Assembly: GCA_934444485.1 (NCBI GenBank)
Contig: CAKSCN010000023.1
Span: 1 to 19,749, forward strand
Direction: 5' to 3'
Source of the DNA: an uncultured Eubacteriales bacterium
GTDB taxonomy: Bacteria > Bacillota > Clostridia > Oscillospirales > CAG-382
Length of the DNA: 19,749 nt
Both the position numbers and the translations under genes were made by a program. The notes beneath the pieces are model-generated. The model was given only the letters and a program-made list of their open reading frames with translations, was not told where the DNA came from and did not search any database. Of the stretch, positions 12,911 to 19,749 are shown in pieces. The first letter of the stretch is position 1; each line of letters starts with the position of its first letter.

Positions 12911-14911
12911 TCAATATCCGATAACGACCTTTGTCTTTTCCGCCGCTTCGGGAGCTTTTACCTTGCAGAGTCCGCCGTCGTATGTGAACTCGGTGTCGGT
13001 ATTGCCGACTCTTACAAACGCAGGCTTCTTATCGGTATAGAACGTAAAGTTGCCGCTTTCGGCAAGAGTGAAGCCGTCGTCCGAAATTTCCTTTGCGGTG
13101 AGCGTGGAAATAAACTTTTCGTCAAGTCCGGCTATTGCTCTGCCGTTTACTATCGGTATAAACTTATAGAGTCTGAATACGTCCTCGTTTTCGAGAGAAA
13201 CGTCTATCGCTTCGTCCTTGCCGACGATATGCCACTCGCCCGTGAACTGTTCGAGAACGAAATACCTGTCGTATCTCTTGTCTGCGTTTACGTCCTTCAT
13301 GGAAACCGTTCCCTTGACGGGAGCTTTCTGCTGATTGATGTTGAACGCCGCAACGTAGTAGGTATCGCCGGTGTGAGACCATGTCTTAAAGGGCACTTCG
13401 GCGTGTTCAAAATCACTGAAGATGCAGTCGAAGGTCGGGACTGCCGGAGCGTCGGTTCTGAGAATTCGTCCGTCGGAGAGGCAAAGGGGAACGAGAACCT
13501 CACGTCTGCTTCTCTCGGCTGTGTCGCTGACGTAGATGGGGCCGCCGGAGATTGCACGCAGGACGCTGTTCTTTATCGCCTGGCTGTCGTCGGTCCACCA
13601 CATATCCCAGTCGCACCACATGAGCTGACCCTGTGTGAGGCAGTTGAACACGCACTGCGAGATGTGATGATAGAACCACTCGCGGCTCTCGGGGGTAAAG
13701 TCGTTTGAGCAGCGTGCGACGGCGGTGTCGGGACGATTCCACATATTCTCGGACGACATACACATACAGTTGATGAGTGCGCCGTCGAAGTGGTCGTAGA
13801 CCGACTTTTCTATAGCCTTATGCATATTGGAAGCGACCTTACCGACGGGTGCTGCGCCCTTATACCACTGATCGATGCAGCTCTGGTTGTCAACCTTTAC
13901 GAAGGACGCACCGCACTCCTCGAAGAAGCTGTGGAACGCATCGAAGAATTCATGGAACTGTTCGTACTCCGTACCGGGAACGAGGTAGCCGTTTCTCTCG
14001 ATGAGAGCGTTGCCGTGTTCCTTATCTATAGTGCCGCCTCGGGTGACGCCCTTCCAGTAGCCGGTCGTGGGATGCCACATACCGACCTCGATGCCGTACT
14101 TCTTCATTTCGTCGATACAGTGCTTGAGACCGTTCGGGAAACGCAGAGGCGCCGCTTCGAAGGAATAGAGCGTGGAGGAGTGCATGAGAGCAAACATCTC
14201 GCTTCTTGTGCTGTAAGTCTTGCCCTCGAATTCCTTTACGTCCGCCCACATATCGTCGAGAATAGCCCATCTTATCGGAATATTCTTGTCCTTGAACTCC
14301 CGGCACTTTGTGAGAAGCTTATCCTCGCTGACCTGAATGTTGAATGCGTCCCAAGAGCACCAGCCGAGGTACTCGAATATTTCGGGGTAGGGTCTGTCCT
14401 CACGCATCTTTATCTTGTCGCCGAGCATATGTACAGCAAACTTAAACGCACGGTGGAGAAGCTCATACGGATTCGCACCCGTGCCTCTGACGAAAGCAAG
14501 CGTCTTGCACTCGGTCATGCCGTCGTACCAGCTGTAAACTCTCGCACGGAGTCCCCACTTGTCGCCCAAGAACGTACACTTATACTCCTCACCGCAGGTT
14601 GCAAGAAGAATTTCGTATGTGCCGTCGTTTTTCTCGAAGAGAAGCGTCTGAGTCTCGGCAGGCACGTCACGAAGCTCCTTGCCGAAGAACGGTCTGCACC
14701 AGAACGGAGAATATCTGTAATCCGCAAGGTATCTCTTCACGCCGGAAATATCGCCCACCGTAAGCTCAACGGCGCAGTCGGGGGAGAAGAACTTTCCCTC
14801 GTCGGTTTTTGCGTCAACAAACACGGCTGTCATATTTTCAAAGCCGTCGCAGGTTTTTTCGACGGTGCATATATTCGTTCCGTCCGATATGATTTTTGCT
14901 GTAAGATTCAT
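12911..14911 (-). CDS. Sip1/raffinose-synthase-like GH36 protein (alpha-galactosidase-related)
   Basis: A 666-residue protein related to the raffinose synthase/Sip1 branch of GH36 (PF05691), whose members hydrolyse or transfer alpha-galactosyl groups. Landmarks are YLGWCSWDAF (182-191), ILDDMW (217-222), the presumed nucleophile D341 in FVKVDNQS, INCMCMSSEN (380-389), and the presumed acid/base D404 in RCSNDFTPE, which stands where plant enzymes have RxxDDF. The N-terminal beta domain fills about 1-170 and a beta C-terminal domain follows about 510. No signal peptide is seen, so it is cytoplasmic. The ATG at 14911 is chosen because AGGAAGG (14923-14929) overlaps an upstream in-frame GTG at 14923 and so must serve the ATG. 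It has its own promoter and leads a likely two-gene unit with the membrane protein. Alpha-galactosidase activity is more likely in a bacterium than raffinose synthesis. Confidence 0.88.
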   Translation of the reverse strand: MNLTAKIISDGTNICTVEKTCDGFENMTAVFVDAKTDEGKFFSPDCAVELTVGDISGVKRYLADYRYSPFWCRPFFGKELRDVPAETQTLLFEKNDGTYEILLATCGEEYKCTFLGDKWGLRARVYSWYDGMTECKTLAFVRGTGANPYELLHRAFKFAVHMLGDKIKMREDRPYPEIFEYLGWCSWDAFNIQVSEDKLLTKCREFKDKNIPIRWAILDDMWADVKEFEGKTYSTRSEMFALMHSSTLYSFEAAPLRFPNGLKHCIDEMKKYGIEVGMWHPTTGYWKGVTRGGTIDKEHGNALIERNGYLVPGTEYEQFHEFFDAFHSFFEECGASFVKVDNQSCIDQWYKGAAPVGKVASNMHKAIEKSVYDHFDGALINCMCMSSENMWNRPDTAVARCSNDFTPESREWFYHHISQCVFNCLTQGQLMWCDWDMWWTDDSQAIKNSVLRAISGGPIYVSDTAERSRREVLVPLCLSDGRILRTDAPAVPTFDCIFSDFEHAEVPFKTWSHTGDTYYVAAFNINQQKAPVKGTVSMKDVNADKRYDRYFVLEQFTGEWHIVGKDEAIDVSLENEDVFRLYKFIPIVNGRAIAGLDEKFISTLTAKEISDDGFTLAESGNFTFYTDKKPAFVRVGNTDTEFTYDGGLCKVKAPEAAEKTKVVIGY

Positions 14912-14961
14912 TTCTGAAATCACCTTCCTGTCATTAATTTTCGGTATAAATGATCGCCACT

Positions 14962-14991
14962 ATTATACAACACATTGCCGCATAATTGCAA
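14962..14991 (-). promoter_or_regulatory. Promoter of the GH36-like gene
   Basis: On the minus strand TTGCAA (14986-14991) and a perfect TATAAT (14962-14967) are spaced by 18 nt. The start would be near 14955, about 44 nt before the ATG at 14911. Confidence 0.65.
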
Positions 14992-15036
14992 GCTTTTTTA
15001 TAAAAAATATGTCAGAGTTTACACTTTGTTATTAAG

Positions 15037-15084
15037 AATGCGGACTCTCACGCAAGAAAACTCATTTTTCGCTCCGCATTTTTT
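15037..15084 (-). terminator. Hairpin after the ECF operon
   Basis: AATGCGGA (15037-15044) pairs with TCCGCATT (15073-15080) around a 28-nt loop that holds a weaker GAAAA/TTTTC stem. It begins 19 nt beyond the stop of the last ECF-operon gene. The better T-run (15079-15084) is on the plus strand, where no gene ends; leftward the tail is only CTTAATAAC. It is therefore a probable but not strong terminator for the operon. Confidence 0.45.
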
Positions 15085-15098
15085 GCAATCTCCAAACG

Positions 15099-15572
15099 TC
15101 AGCCCGCCGCACCGTCCGCTTCAAAGGCTTCGTTGTAATCGGCATAGTAGACAAGCTTGATGTCTTCTCCGCCGGAAAGCTCGTATTCACCGACTCCCAC
15201 GCTCGGTATTTCGTCGTTTACGTAATAGAGCCAGCCGGAAAGCTCTCCGAAATCTCCCGTGTTTACGCCGCCGATGCCGCTTACGTAGCCGTCCGATATA
15301 TCGAAAGCGATTCTGTCGGAGGTGAGTGTGTCTTTAAGAACGTCCTCGACTGTATCTCCCTCGTCAAAGCCGACCTCTTTATCACGGAGAATATACCCGT
15401 CGCTCTCGGCGGACAGTATCTCGGAGTCAAGCTCGGCGGACACTCTCGTGCAGTCAACAGTGAGAGTGCCTGTTTTGGTATGTTCGTTTTCGTTCTTTTT
15501 GCCGCACGAAGAAAGCGCCGCAACCGTGAATACGGCAAGAATAAATGCCGTGCCTTTTGTAAATGTTTTCAT
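15099..15572 (-). CDS. DUF4430 lipoprotein, probable ligand-binding partner of the ECF transporter
   Basis: A 157-residue exported lipoprotein. The ATG at 15572 is used because GGGAGGA lies 8 nt upstream and the protein then begins with a proper lipoprotein signal: MKTFTKG, a hydrophobic core and lipobox LSSC, with lipidation expected at the cysteine at residue 23. The mature part carries a DUF4430 domain (PF14478), shown by the EGDTVEDVLKD region and by GELSGWLYYVNDE followed by PSVGVGEYELSGGEDI. DUF4430 is related to the C-terminal domain of transcobalamin and intrinsic factor, so corrinoid binding is plausible but not shown. It lies 26 nt after the S-component stop and is the last gene of the operon. 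A capture protein on the outer membrane face working with an ECF importer is the simplest reading. Confidence 0.85.
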   Translation of the reverse strand: MKTFTKGTAFILAVFTVAALSSCGKKNENEHTKTGTLTVDCTRVSAELDSEILSAESDGYILRDKEVGFDEGDTVEDVLKDTLTSDRIAFDISDGYVSGIGGVNTGDFGELSGWLYYVNDEIPSVGVGEYELSGGEDIKLVYYADYNEAFEADGAAG

Positions 15573-15598
15573 GATAAAAATCCTCCCGTAAAAATAAA

Positions 15599-16312
15599 TC
15601 AATGCAGTCCGTATTTTACCTTTACTCTCATGAGCTTATCGCAGAACGGCTTGTACAGCACGTACATAAAAACAAACGTCGAAACGGCGTGTACAAGGTC
15701 AAAGGGGAAGCCGGACACATACGCCGCCGCAAACTCGGAAAGCGTCGCTTCGCTTCCGTAGAGCGTGAGCACCGAAGCAGGGTTAAGAAGTGCGCCGTAC
15801 GGCACGAACGCCAGAAACGATCCGACAAAGCACGCACAGAGCTTGTTTTTGCGCAGTCTTTCGTGTATGCCGCCACCGGAAAGCACCGCTCCGGCGATGA
15901 GTCCGCACAGTCCGAAGCCGAACATCTGCCACGGTGTGAGCGGTCCCTGACCGAAAATGAAATTCGACACAAAAGCCGACACGACTCCCACAAGGCATCC
16001 GGACGGCGCACCGAAACAGGCGGCGGTCGTGACGATAACCGCAAGCATAGGCTTGAACTGCGGAAAAGGTGCGAACGCCGCACGTCCGGCAACGGCTATT
16101 GCCGACATCACCGAAATAATGACTATCTCCGAGGTTTTGGGCTTCTTACCCTCAAAGTCGAGTATGAACGCCGCAAGCGCGGAAAATACGGCAAGAGTCG
16201 CCGAAATGTAGTACCCTCTCGAATTTTCGAGATAAAGCACCGACAGAGCGGCAAGCGGAAGTCCGACGAGAACGGCGAGTCTCGAGAGAAGTCTGTAGCA
16301 GTTTCCGGACAT
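15599..16312 (-). CDS. ECF transporter S component (substrate-specific subunit)
   Basis: A 237-residue integral membrane protein with about six hydrophobic segments, of the size and pattern of ECF S components, which bind the vitamin and dock on the EcfT/EcfA module. The block SEIVIISVMSAIAVAGRAAF is the usual S-component docking region with small residues, and FGQGPLTPWQMFGFGLCGL is a signature of the group predicted to take up cobalamin-related compounds. Specificity is inferred from this and from the DUF4430 neighbour. The ATG at 16312 overlaps the upstream EcfA stop by one nucleotide (TGATG) with GAGGTG just before it. A GTG at 16315 would overlap the stop further and is less likely. Translation is probably coupled to EcfA. 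Confidence 0.85.
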   Translation of the reverse strand: MSGNCYRLLSRLAVLVGLPLAALSVLYLENSRGYYISATLAVFSALAAFILDFEGKKPKTSEIVIISVMSAIAVAGRAAFAPFPQFKPMLAVIVTTAACFGAPSGCLVGVVSAFVSNFIFGQGPLTPWQMFGFGLCGLIAGAVLSGGGIHERLRKNKLCACFVGSFLAFVPYGALLNPASVLTLYGSEATLSEFAAAYVSGFPFDLVHAVSTFVFMYVLYKPFCDKLMRVKVKYGLH

Positions 16313-17874
16313 CACGGCACCTCTTTCGGGAAAAGTCTGTTTTTCGCCGTTGTGTAGACGAAATTGCCGCCGAAAAACCTCTCGGGAACATCCTCACACA
16401 CGGCTTTTCCTCTGAAAAGCATCACGCATTCGTCGGCGTACTCCGCACAGAATTCCACATCATGGCTCACCGTCACGACAGTGCGTCCCTTTTCGGTGAG
16501 AGTGCGTATAACGCCGCCAAGCTCCGACTTTGCGAAGAAGTCCATGCCCTTTGTCGGCTCATCGAGAAGAAGAACGTCGGGATTAGTGAAAAGAAGCTTG
16601 CATATCGCCGCACGCTGTAATTCGCCTCCGGAAAGATCGCCCGGGTGCGACATCAGAAGCGGCGTTACCTTCATCTCGTCGGAAAGGGACGCAATTCTCT
16701 TTTCGTCACGGCAGACGGTGAGAAAATCTTCTTTCACGCTGTTCTCGGTAAAAAGCAAGAGCGGACTTTGCGGAAGTCTTGCAAAGCGAAGTCCTTTATC
16801 CCTCTTCACGCTGCCGCATATCGGCGAATAATCCCCGGCAATAACCGAAAGAAGCGTCGATTTTCCCGTGCCGTTACTGCCCAAAATGCAGGTGTGCGAA
16901 GCTCTTTTTATGTCGAGGTCGAGTCCTGAGAGGATATCATCGGAGTCCTTTTCATAGCGGAAGTATACATTCCGAAGCTTCACCGAAATTTCTTCGGCAG
17001 TGCGTTTTCCGCCGTCTTGCCTCTCGGACTTCAAAAGTGCCGTAAACTTTTCACGGGGAAGCGAAGAAAGAAAGCGTTTGCCGTCACGGATATCGAGAGG
17101 ACACGCTCCCTCAAAGCCGGCGTTTACGTAAAGCTTTGCGGCTTCCGGCATGGCGTTGAACATGGGTGAGCCTGCCTTTTTGAGTGCTGTCGGACAAAGC
17201 CGAGGTTCGCCGTCGAAGACAACCCTCCCCTTTTCGAGAACGACGACCTTATCCGCAATCGGCAGAAGCTCGGAGAGTCTGTGTTCGGAGATGACGACGG
17301 TGACGCCGAGTTCACGATTTATCCTTGCGAGGGTGTCGCAGAACGCCGAGGCGGCGACGGGGTCAAGCTGAGAGAGAGGTTCGTCGAGAAGAAGTGCTTT
17401 CGGTCTCATGCAGAGGACGGACGCAAGAGCGGTGAGCTGTTTTTCGCCGCCGGAGAGAGACGAGGTGTATCTTTCGTAAAGTCCCTCTATGCCGAAAAAC
17501 GCACATATTTCGGCGACTCTGCGGCGTATTGCGGACGGCTCTTCACCGACGCTCTCAAGTCCGAACGCAAGCTCGGTTTTCACTCTGTCGGTAACAAGCG
17601 TATTATCGGGATTCTGCGACACAAAGCCTATGCAAACGTCGGGAAAGCCGTCGGAGAACACGTCCGCACCGCCGAAAAGAACCTCTCCGGAACGCTTTCC
17701 GTACGGTGAAACGGAGGGCTTCATGAGTCCGAGAAGAGTGGATTTTCCGCTTCCCGATTCGCCGCAGAGAACGGTAAAGCTTCCCTCCGGCACTTCAAGG
17801 CTCACGCCGCAAAGAGCGTTTTCATCGGCGGTCGGATATGCAAATTTCAGATTTTCGATTCTATACGCTTCCAC
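16312..17874 (-). CDS. ecfA: Double-ATPase EcfA (two ABC ATPase domains in one chain)
   Basis: A 520-residue cytoplasmic ATPase that powers the ECF importer. It holds two complete ABC domains, so one chain supplies what EcfA1 and EcfA2 usually supply separately. Domain 1 (about 1-245) has Walker A GESGSGKST (38-46), Q-loop Q87, signature SSLSGGEKQ (138-146), Walker B LLLDEP (161-166) and switch H198. Domain 2 (about 295-515) has Walker A GSNGTGKST (332-340), Q369, signature DLSGGELQ (413-420), LLLDEPTKG (435-443) and H471. All key residues are kept in both halves. The start is GTG with GGAGG 7 nt upstream, inside the EcfT coding end, so the genes overlap by 28 nt. The stop overlaps the S-component ATG. 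Cobalt, nickel and vitamin importers share this ATPase type. Confidence 0.95.
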   Translation of the reverse strand: MEAYRIENLKFAYPTADENALCGVSLEVPEGSFTVLCGESGSGKSTLLGLMKPSVSPYGKRSGEVLFGGADVFSDGFPDVCIGFVSQNPDNTLVTDRVKTELAFGLESVGEEPSAIRRRVAEICAFFGIEGLYERYTSSLSGGEKQLTALASVLCMRPKALLLDEPLSQLDPVAASAFCDTLARINRELGVTVVISEHRLSELLPIADKVVVLEKGRVVFDGEPRLCPTALKKAGSPMFNAMPEAAKLYVNAGFEGACPLDIRDGKRFLSSLPREKFTALLKSERQDGGKRTAEEISVKLRNVYFRYEKDSDDILSGLDLDIKRASHTCILGSNGTGKSTLLSVIAGDYSPICGSVKRDKGLRFARLPQSPLLLFTENSVKEDFLTVCRDEKRIASLSDEMKVTPLLMSHPGDLSGGELQRAAICKLLFTNPDVLLLDEPTKGMDFFAKSELGGVIRTLTEKGRTVVTVSHDVEFCAEYADECVMLFRGKAVCEDVPERFFGGNFVYTTAKNRLFPKEVP

Positions 17875-18767
17875 TTTATGTCCTCCGCAAGAATTGCCGC
17901 CGACGGAACGAATGCGTAAACGGCGTACAGTATGCAGACCGTCACGGTTTTCGCCGAGTTAAGGTCGATTTTAATATACGGATAACAGCTTGCACCGGCG
18001 GCGCCATAAGCAAGACCGACAGCAACCGCCGCAAGAGACAGGACAAGCACCGACGCCGCCGCAAAGTCACGGACGGTAAATCTTCTTTCGTCGGCAAAAG
18101 TACGTCTCGCCGTGCCGAAGCCCCTTGCCCTCATGGAGTTTGCGGTTTCGAGAGAGGATTCTATCGCAACTCCCGTGACCGCCGACACGGAACGCAGTGC
18201 ATGGAGCATTTTCTCTTTTGCGCCGCTTTTTCCGTCAGAGTCGGAGTAAAACACTCTCTGCGCACGGACAGTATCGGCAAAGCGTTTTGCATAGAGCTTA
18301 ACAAGGCGCAGAGTCATTGTCACAACAAGAGAGAACGACGGGAGTGTTCTTCCGAAAAGGTACGTCACCTTATCGTCGGTCATCACGAAGCAGAGGTTTG
18401 CGAACATAATGAGCATTCCGCCGAACATCGCTCCCGACTGTGCGCCGTAGACTATCGCCTCGAGGGTTATCGGATTGCCGCCGAAGCCGTAAAACAGCAC
18501 CGTCACTCCCCTGTGGCTGAATATGGGGTTAATAAGTGCGGAGAGAAGAAAAACGCAGAGTGCCGCCGAGGTCGGAGCGATAATCCGTCTGCCGAGAATA
18601 CGGAGTCCGAGTACAAAGCCCGAAAGTACGAGTATCGCCGTAAACATGGGGTGCATAATAAACGCACCGAGAATAATCATTCCGGCGAAGTACAAAAGAT
18701 TCACCGCAGGGTGCATATCCGAAAAGGCGTTTCGTTTTTCCTTTTGTTTATCGGTGTATTTTGACAT
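17847..18767 (-). CDS. ecfT: ECF transporter transmembrane component T (CbiQ/EcfT family)
   Basis: A 306-residue scaffold protein of the ECF importer, linking the ATPases to the S component. Hydrophobic segments occupy about 20-75, 105-130 and 235-300. The cytoplasmic coupling helices lie between: the second Ala-Arg-Gly-type motif is clear (SMRARGFG, near 211-218), while the first position reads VRAQRVFY and lacks a standard ARG. The ATG at 18767 is chosen because GGAGTGA sits 5 nt upstream; it begins 2 nt after the stop of the sialidase-like gene. A GTG at 18773 would overlap that stop and is less likely. The end overlaps EcfA by 28 nt. The gene order T-A-S-lipoprotein makes the assignment firm. 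Confidence 0.92.
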   Translation of the reverse strand: MSKYTDKQKEKRNAFSDMHPAVNLLYFAGMIILGAFIMHPMFTAILVLSGFVLGLRILGRRIIAPTSAALCVFLLSALINPIFSHRGVTVLFYGFGGNPITLEAIVYGAQSGAMFGGMLIMFANLCFVMTDDKVTYLFGRTLPSFSLVVTMTLRLVKLYAKRFADTVRAQRVFYSDSDGKSGAKEKMLHALRSVSAVTGVAIESSLETANSMRARGFGTARRTFADERRFTVRDFAAASVLVLSLAAVAVGLAYGAAGASCYPYIKIDLNSAKTVTVCILYAVYAFVPSAAILAEDIKWKRIESKI

Positions 18768-18769
18768 GG

Positions 18770-19749
18770 TCACTCCGCTTTGAAATCGATCTCGGATATA
18801 TATGCACCGGCTCTGTCCTCCTCGGTCGCCGCCGACTGAAGGTGCAGATAGCAGAGTCCGAAGGGGTGCGTGCCGCCGAGCTTCTTTTCAATTCTCGTGT
18901 AGTCGCCGCAGGAGATTACGGCGTTTCCCTTTTCGCAGTCGAAAGCAATTGTGAACTCCGAGAAAAGCTCGCCGTCCGGCTGCATATCGCTCCTGAGAAC
19001 GACGCTCATATCGGCAAAGTATTCGACGGTGTCGTCGGTTGGGTTCATCATATAGTCGAGAAGCGACACACGAAGTCCCTTTCCGGGAATGTACGCACGT
19101 ATTTTGAGCGTGCCTTTTTTGACCATGGGGAAGTTCCACACCGCTCCGCCGATGCCGGACACAAGAAGGTCGTCATCAACACGGCGGATAAAAAGCGACT
19201 CCTTATAATTGTTCTCGGGACTCGGCACAAGGTATGCGCTGTAGGTTCTGTTGTAGGCGCAGTGACCGGCAAAGCCGTTGGGGTTCTCGGGCGTTCCCCT
19301 GTGACCGCCGAGAATGCTCTTGACATAAGCGTGTGCGGTAATCGCTTCAAGGCCGTGGATAAAGTCCTCGTGACGCTCGGTCTCGTAAAGCCATGCGACG
19401 TCGAAAATGTATATACCGCAGCAAACGGGGTGCTGACCGTTCACGAAAAGAACCTTGCCGTTCGGAAGCTCGAGAACCTCAAACTGATGCACGCTCTTGT
19501 CACGGCACGCTTCGGGTCCTCCGACCGCACGGAAATCGGCGGCGTTTCTGTAATGATCGAGGCGAAGCTCACGAAAGCCTCTCCATGTTTTTCCGCCGTC
19601 GTCGCTCACCGCACAATGGCAAGCATCACGGTTGGTGAAAACGTCCTCCCAGATACCGTCGGCGTCGGGAAGCTCGGGGAGCGGCTTTGTGTTGCACCAG
19701 AAAAGGAGAAGTCTGCCGTCGGAGAGACGCTTTATTACAGGCATTGTAC
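18770..19749 (-). CDS. Sialidase-like BNR/Asp-box hydrolase, C-terminal part (partial)
   Basis: About 326 codons are visible; the frame is open to the right edge and the true start lies outside. The first in-frame ATG (19744) is inside the conserved sequence MPVIKRLSDGRLLLFWCN, so it is probably not the start. A complete Asp box, SDDGGKTW, lies at 47-54 from that ATG, which together with LSDGRLL points to a six-bladed beta-propeller of the exo-sialidase type. Further on are GHRGTPENPNGF and CAYNRTYSAYL, then a beta-sandwich-like tail with IRAYIPGKG. Catalytic residues could not be assigned from this fragment, and the substrate need not be sialic acid. The stop is 2 nt before the EcfT start, so it shares the ECF transcript, an unusual pairing. 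Confidence 0.72.
   Translation of the reverse strand, partial: TMPVIKRLSDGRLLLFWCNTKPLPELPDADGIWEDVFTNRDACHCAVSDDGGKTWRGFRELRLDHYRNAADFRAVGGPEACRDKSVHQFEVLELPNGKVLFVNGQHPVCCGIYIFDVAWLYETERHEDFIHGLEAITAHAYVKSILGGHRGTPENPNGFAGHCAYNRTYSAYLVPSPENNYKESLFIRRVDDDLLVSGIGGAVWNFPMVKKGTLKIRAYIPGKGLRVSLLDYMMNPTDDTVEYFADMSVVLRSDMQPDGELFSEFTIAFDCEKGNAVISCGDYTRIEKKLGGTHPFGLCYLHLQSAATEEDRAGAYISEIDFKAE

Noticed and set aside
14912..14923. GTG at 14923 as the start of the GH36-like gene
   Set aside because: The AGGAAGG ribosome site overlaps that GTG, so it can only serve the ATG at 14911.
15602..16357. Long plus-strand open frame opposite the S component
   Set aside because: Same reason: a highly charged, low-complexity translation opposite a recognisable membrane protein in a tight operon.
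17838..18764. Long plus-strand open frame opposite ecfT
   Set aside because: Its translation is rich in Arg, Cys and His with no domain, while the minus strand gives a clear EcfT with membrane segments.
1..19749. CRISPR arrays, tRNA or rRNA genes, insertion sequences, phage or defence genes
   Set aside because: No regular short repeats with spacers, no clover-leaf sequences, and no transposase, integrase or defence-type protein was seen on either strand.

Overview
The window looks like a piece of chromosome from an anaerobic, Gram-positive, plant-glycan-using bacterium of the Clostridia, probably a gut Oscillospirales or Ruminococcaceae relative. This is inferred from roughly even base composition, strong AGGAGG-type ribosome sites, an ECF-type vitamin transporter with a DUF4430 lipoprotein, several AraC regulators, and cytoplasmic GH3, GH27 and GH36 enzymes. 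No rRNA, tRNA, CRISPR array, transposase or phage gene is visible.

Layout. (1) 1-2264, minus strand: the N-terminal part of an exported beta-helix-like surface protein, running off the left edge, preceded by an AraC regulator (AraC-1). (2) 2265-2906: a gene-poor stretch with an AraC-1 promoter, an orphan leftward promoter and a roughly 195-bp element that recurs at 9650-9844. (3) 2907-8526: AraC-2, diverging from a tightly coupled xylA - GH3 beta-xylosidase - xylB operon that takes intracellular xylo-oligosaccharides to xylulose 5-phosphate. It ends in a hairpin shared with the convergent next gene. (4) 8663-12141: a nucleoside-hydrolase-family gene diverging from AraC-3, followed by a GH27 alpha-galactosidase and a tiny two-CxxC protein, closed by a bidirectional terminator. 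(5) 12237-14911, minus strand: a raffinose-synthase/Sip1-like GH36 protein and a small membrane protein. (6) 15099-19749, minus strand: a compact operon of a sialidase-like BNR hydrolase (cut by the right edge), EcfT, a double-ATPase EcfA, an ECF S component and a DUF4430 lipoprotein.

How the genes fit together. The sugar genes form three regulated units: xylose/xyloside (AraC-2), alpha-galactoside (AraC-3 with GH27, and separately the GH36-like gene), and an exported beta-helix protein (AraC-1). The glycosidases with visible starts (GH3, GH27, GH36-like) have no signal peptide, so they act on imported oligosaccharides; no sugar transporter lies in the window. The ECF operon probably imports a corrinoid or a related vitamin, inferred from the DUF4430 partner. 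Its transcriptional link to a glycosidase-like gene is unusual.

The least explained items are the repeated divergent-promoter element (2556-2750 and 9650-9844), the ECF transporter with a dedicated lipoprotein and a hydrolase in its operon, and the two-CxxC protein coupled to the alpha-galactosidase. No clearly new defence or mobile system was found.
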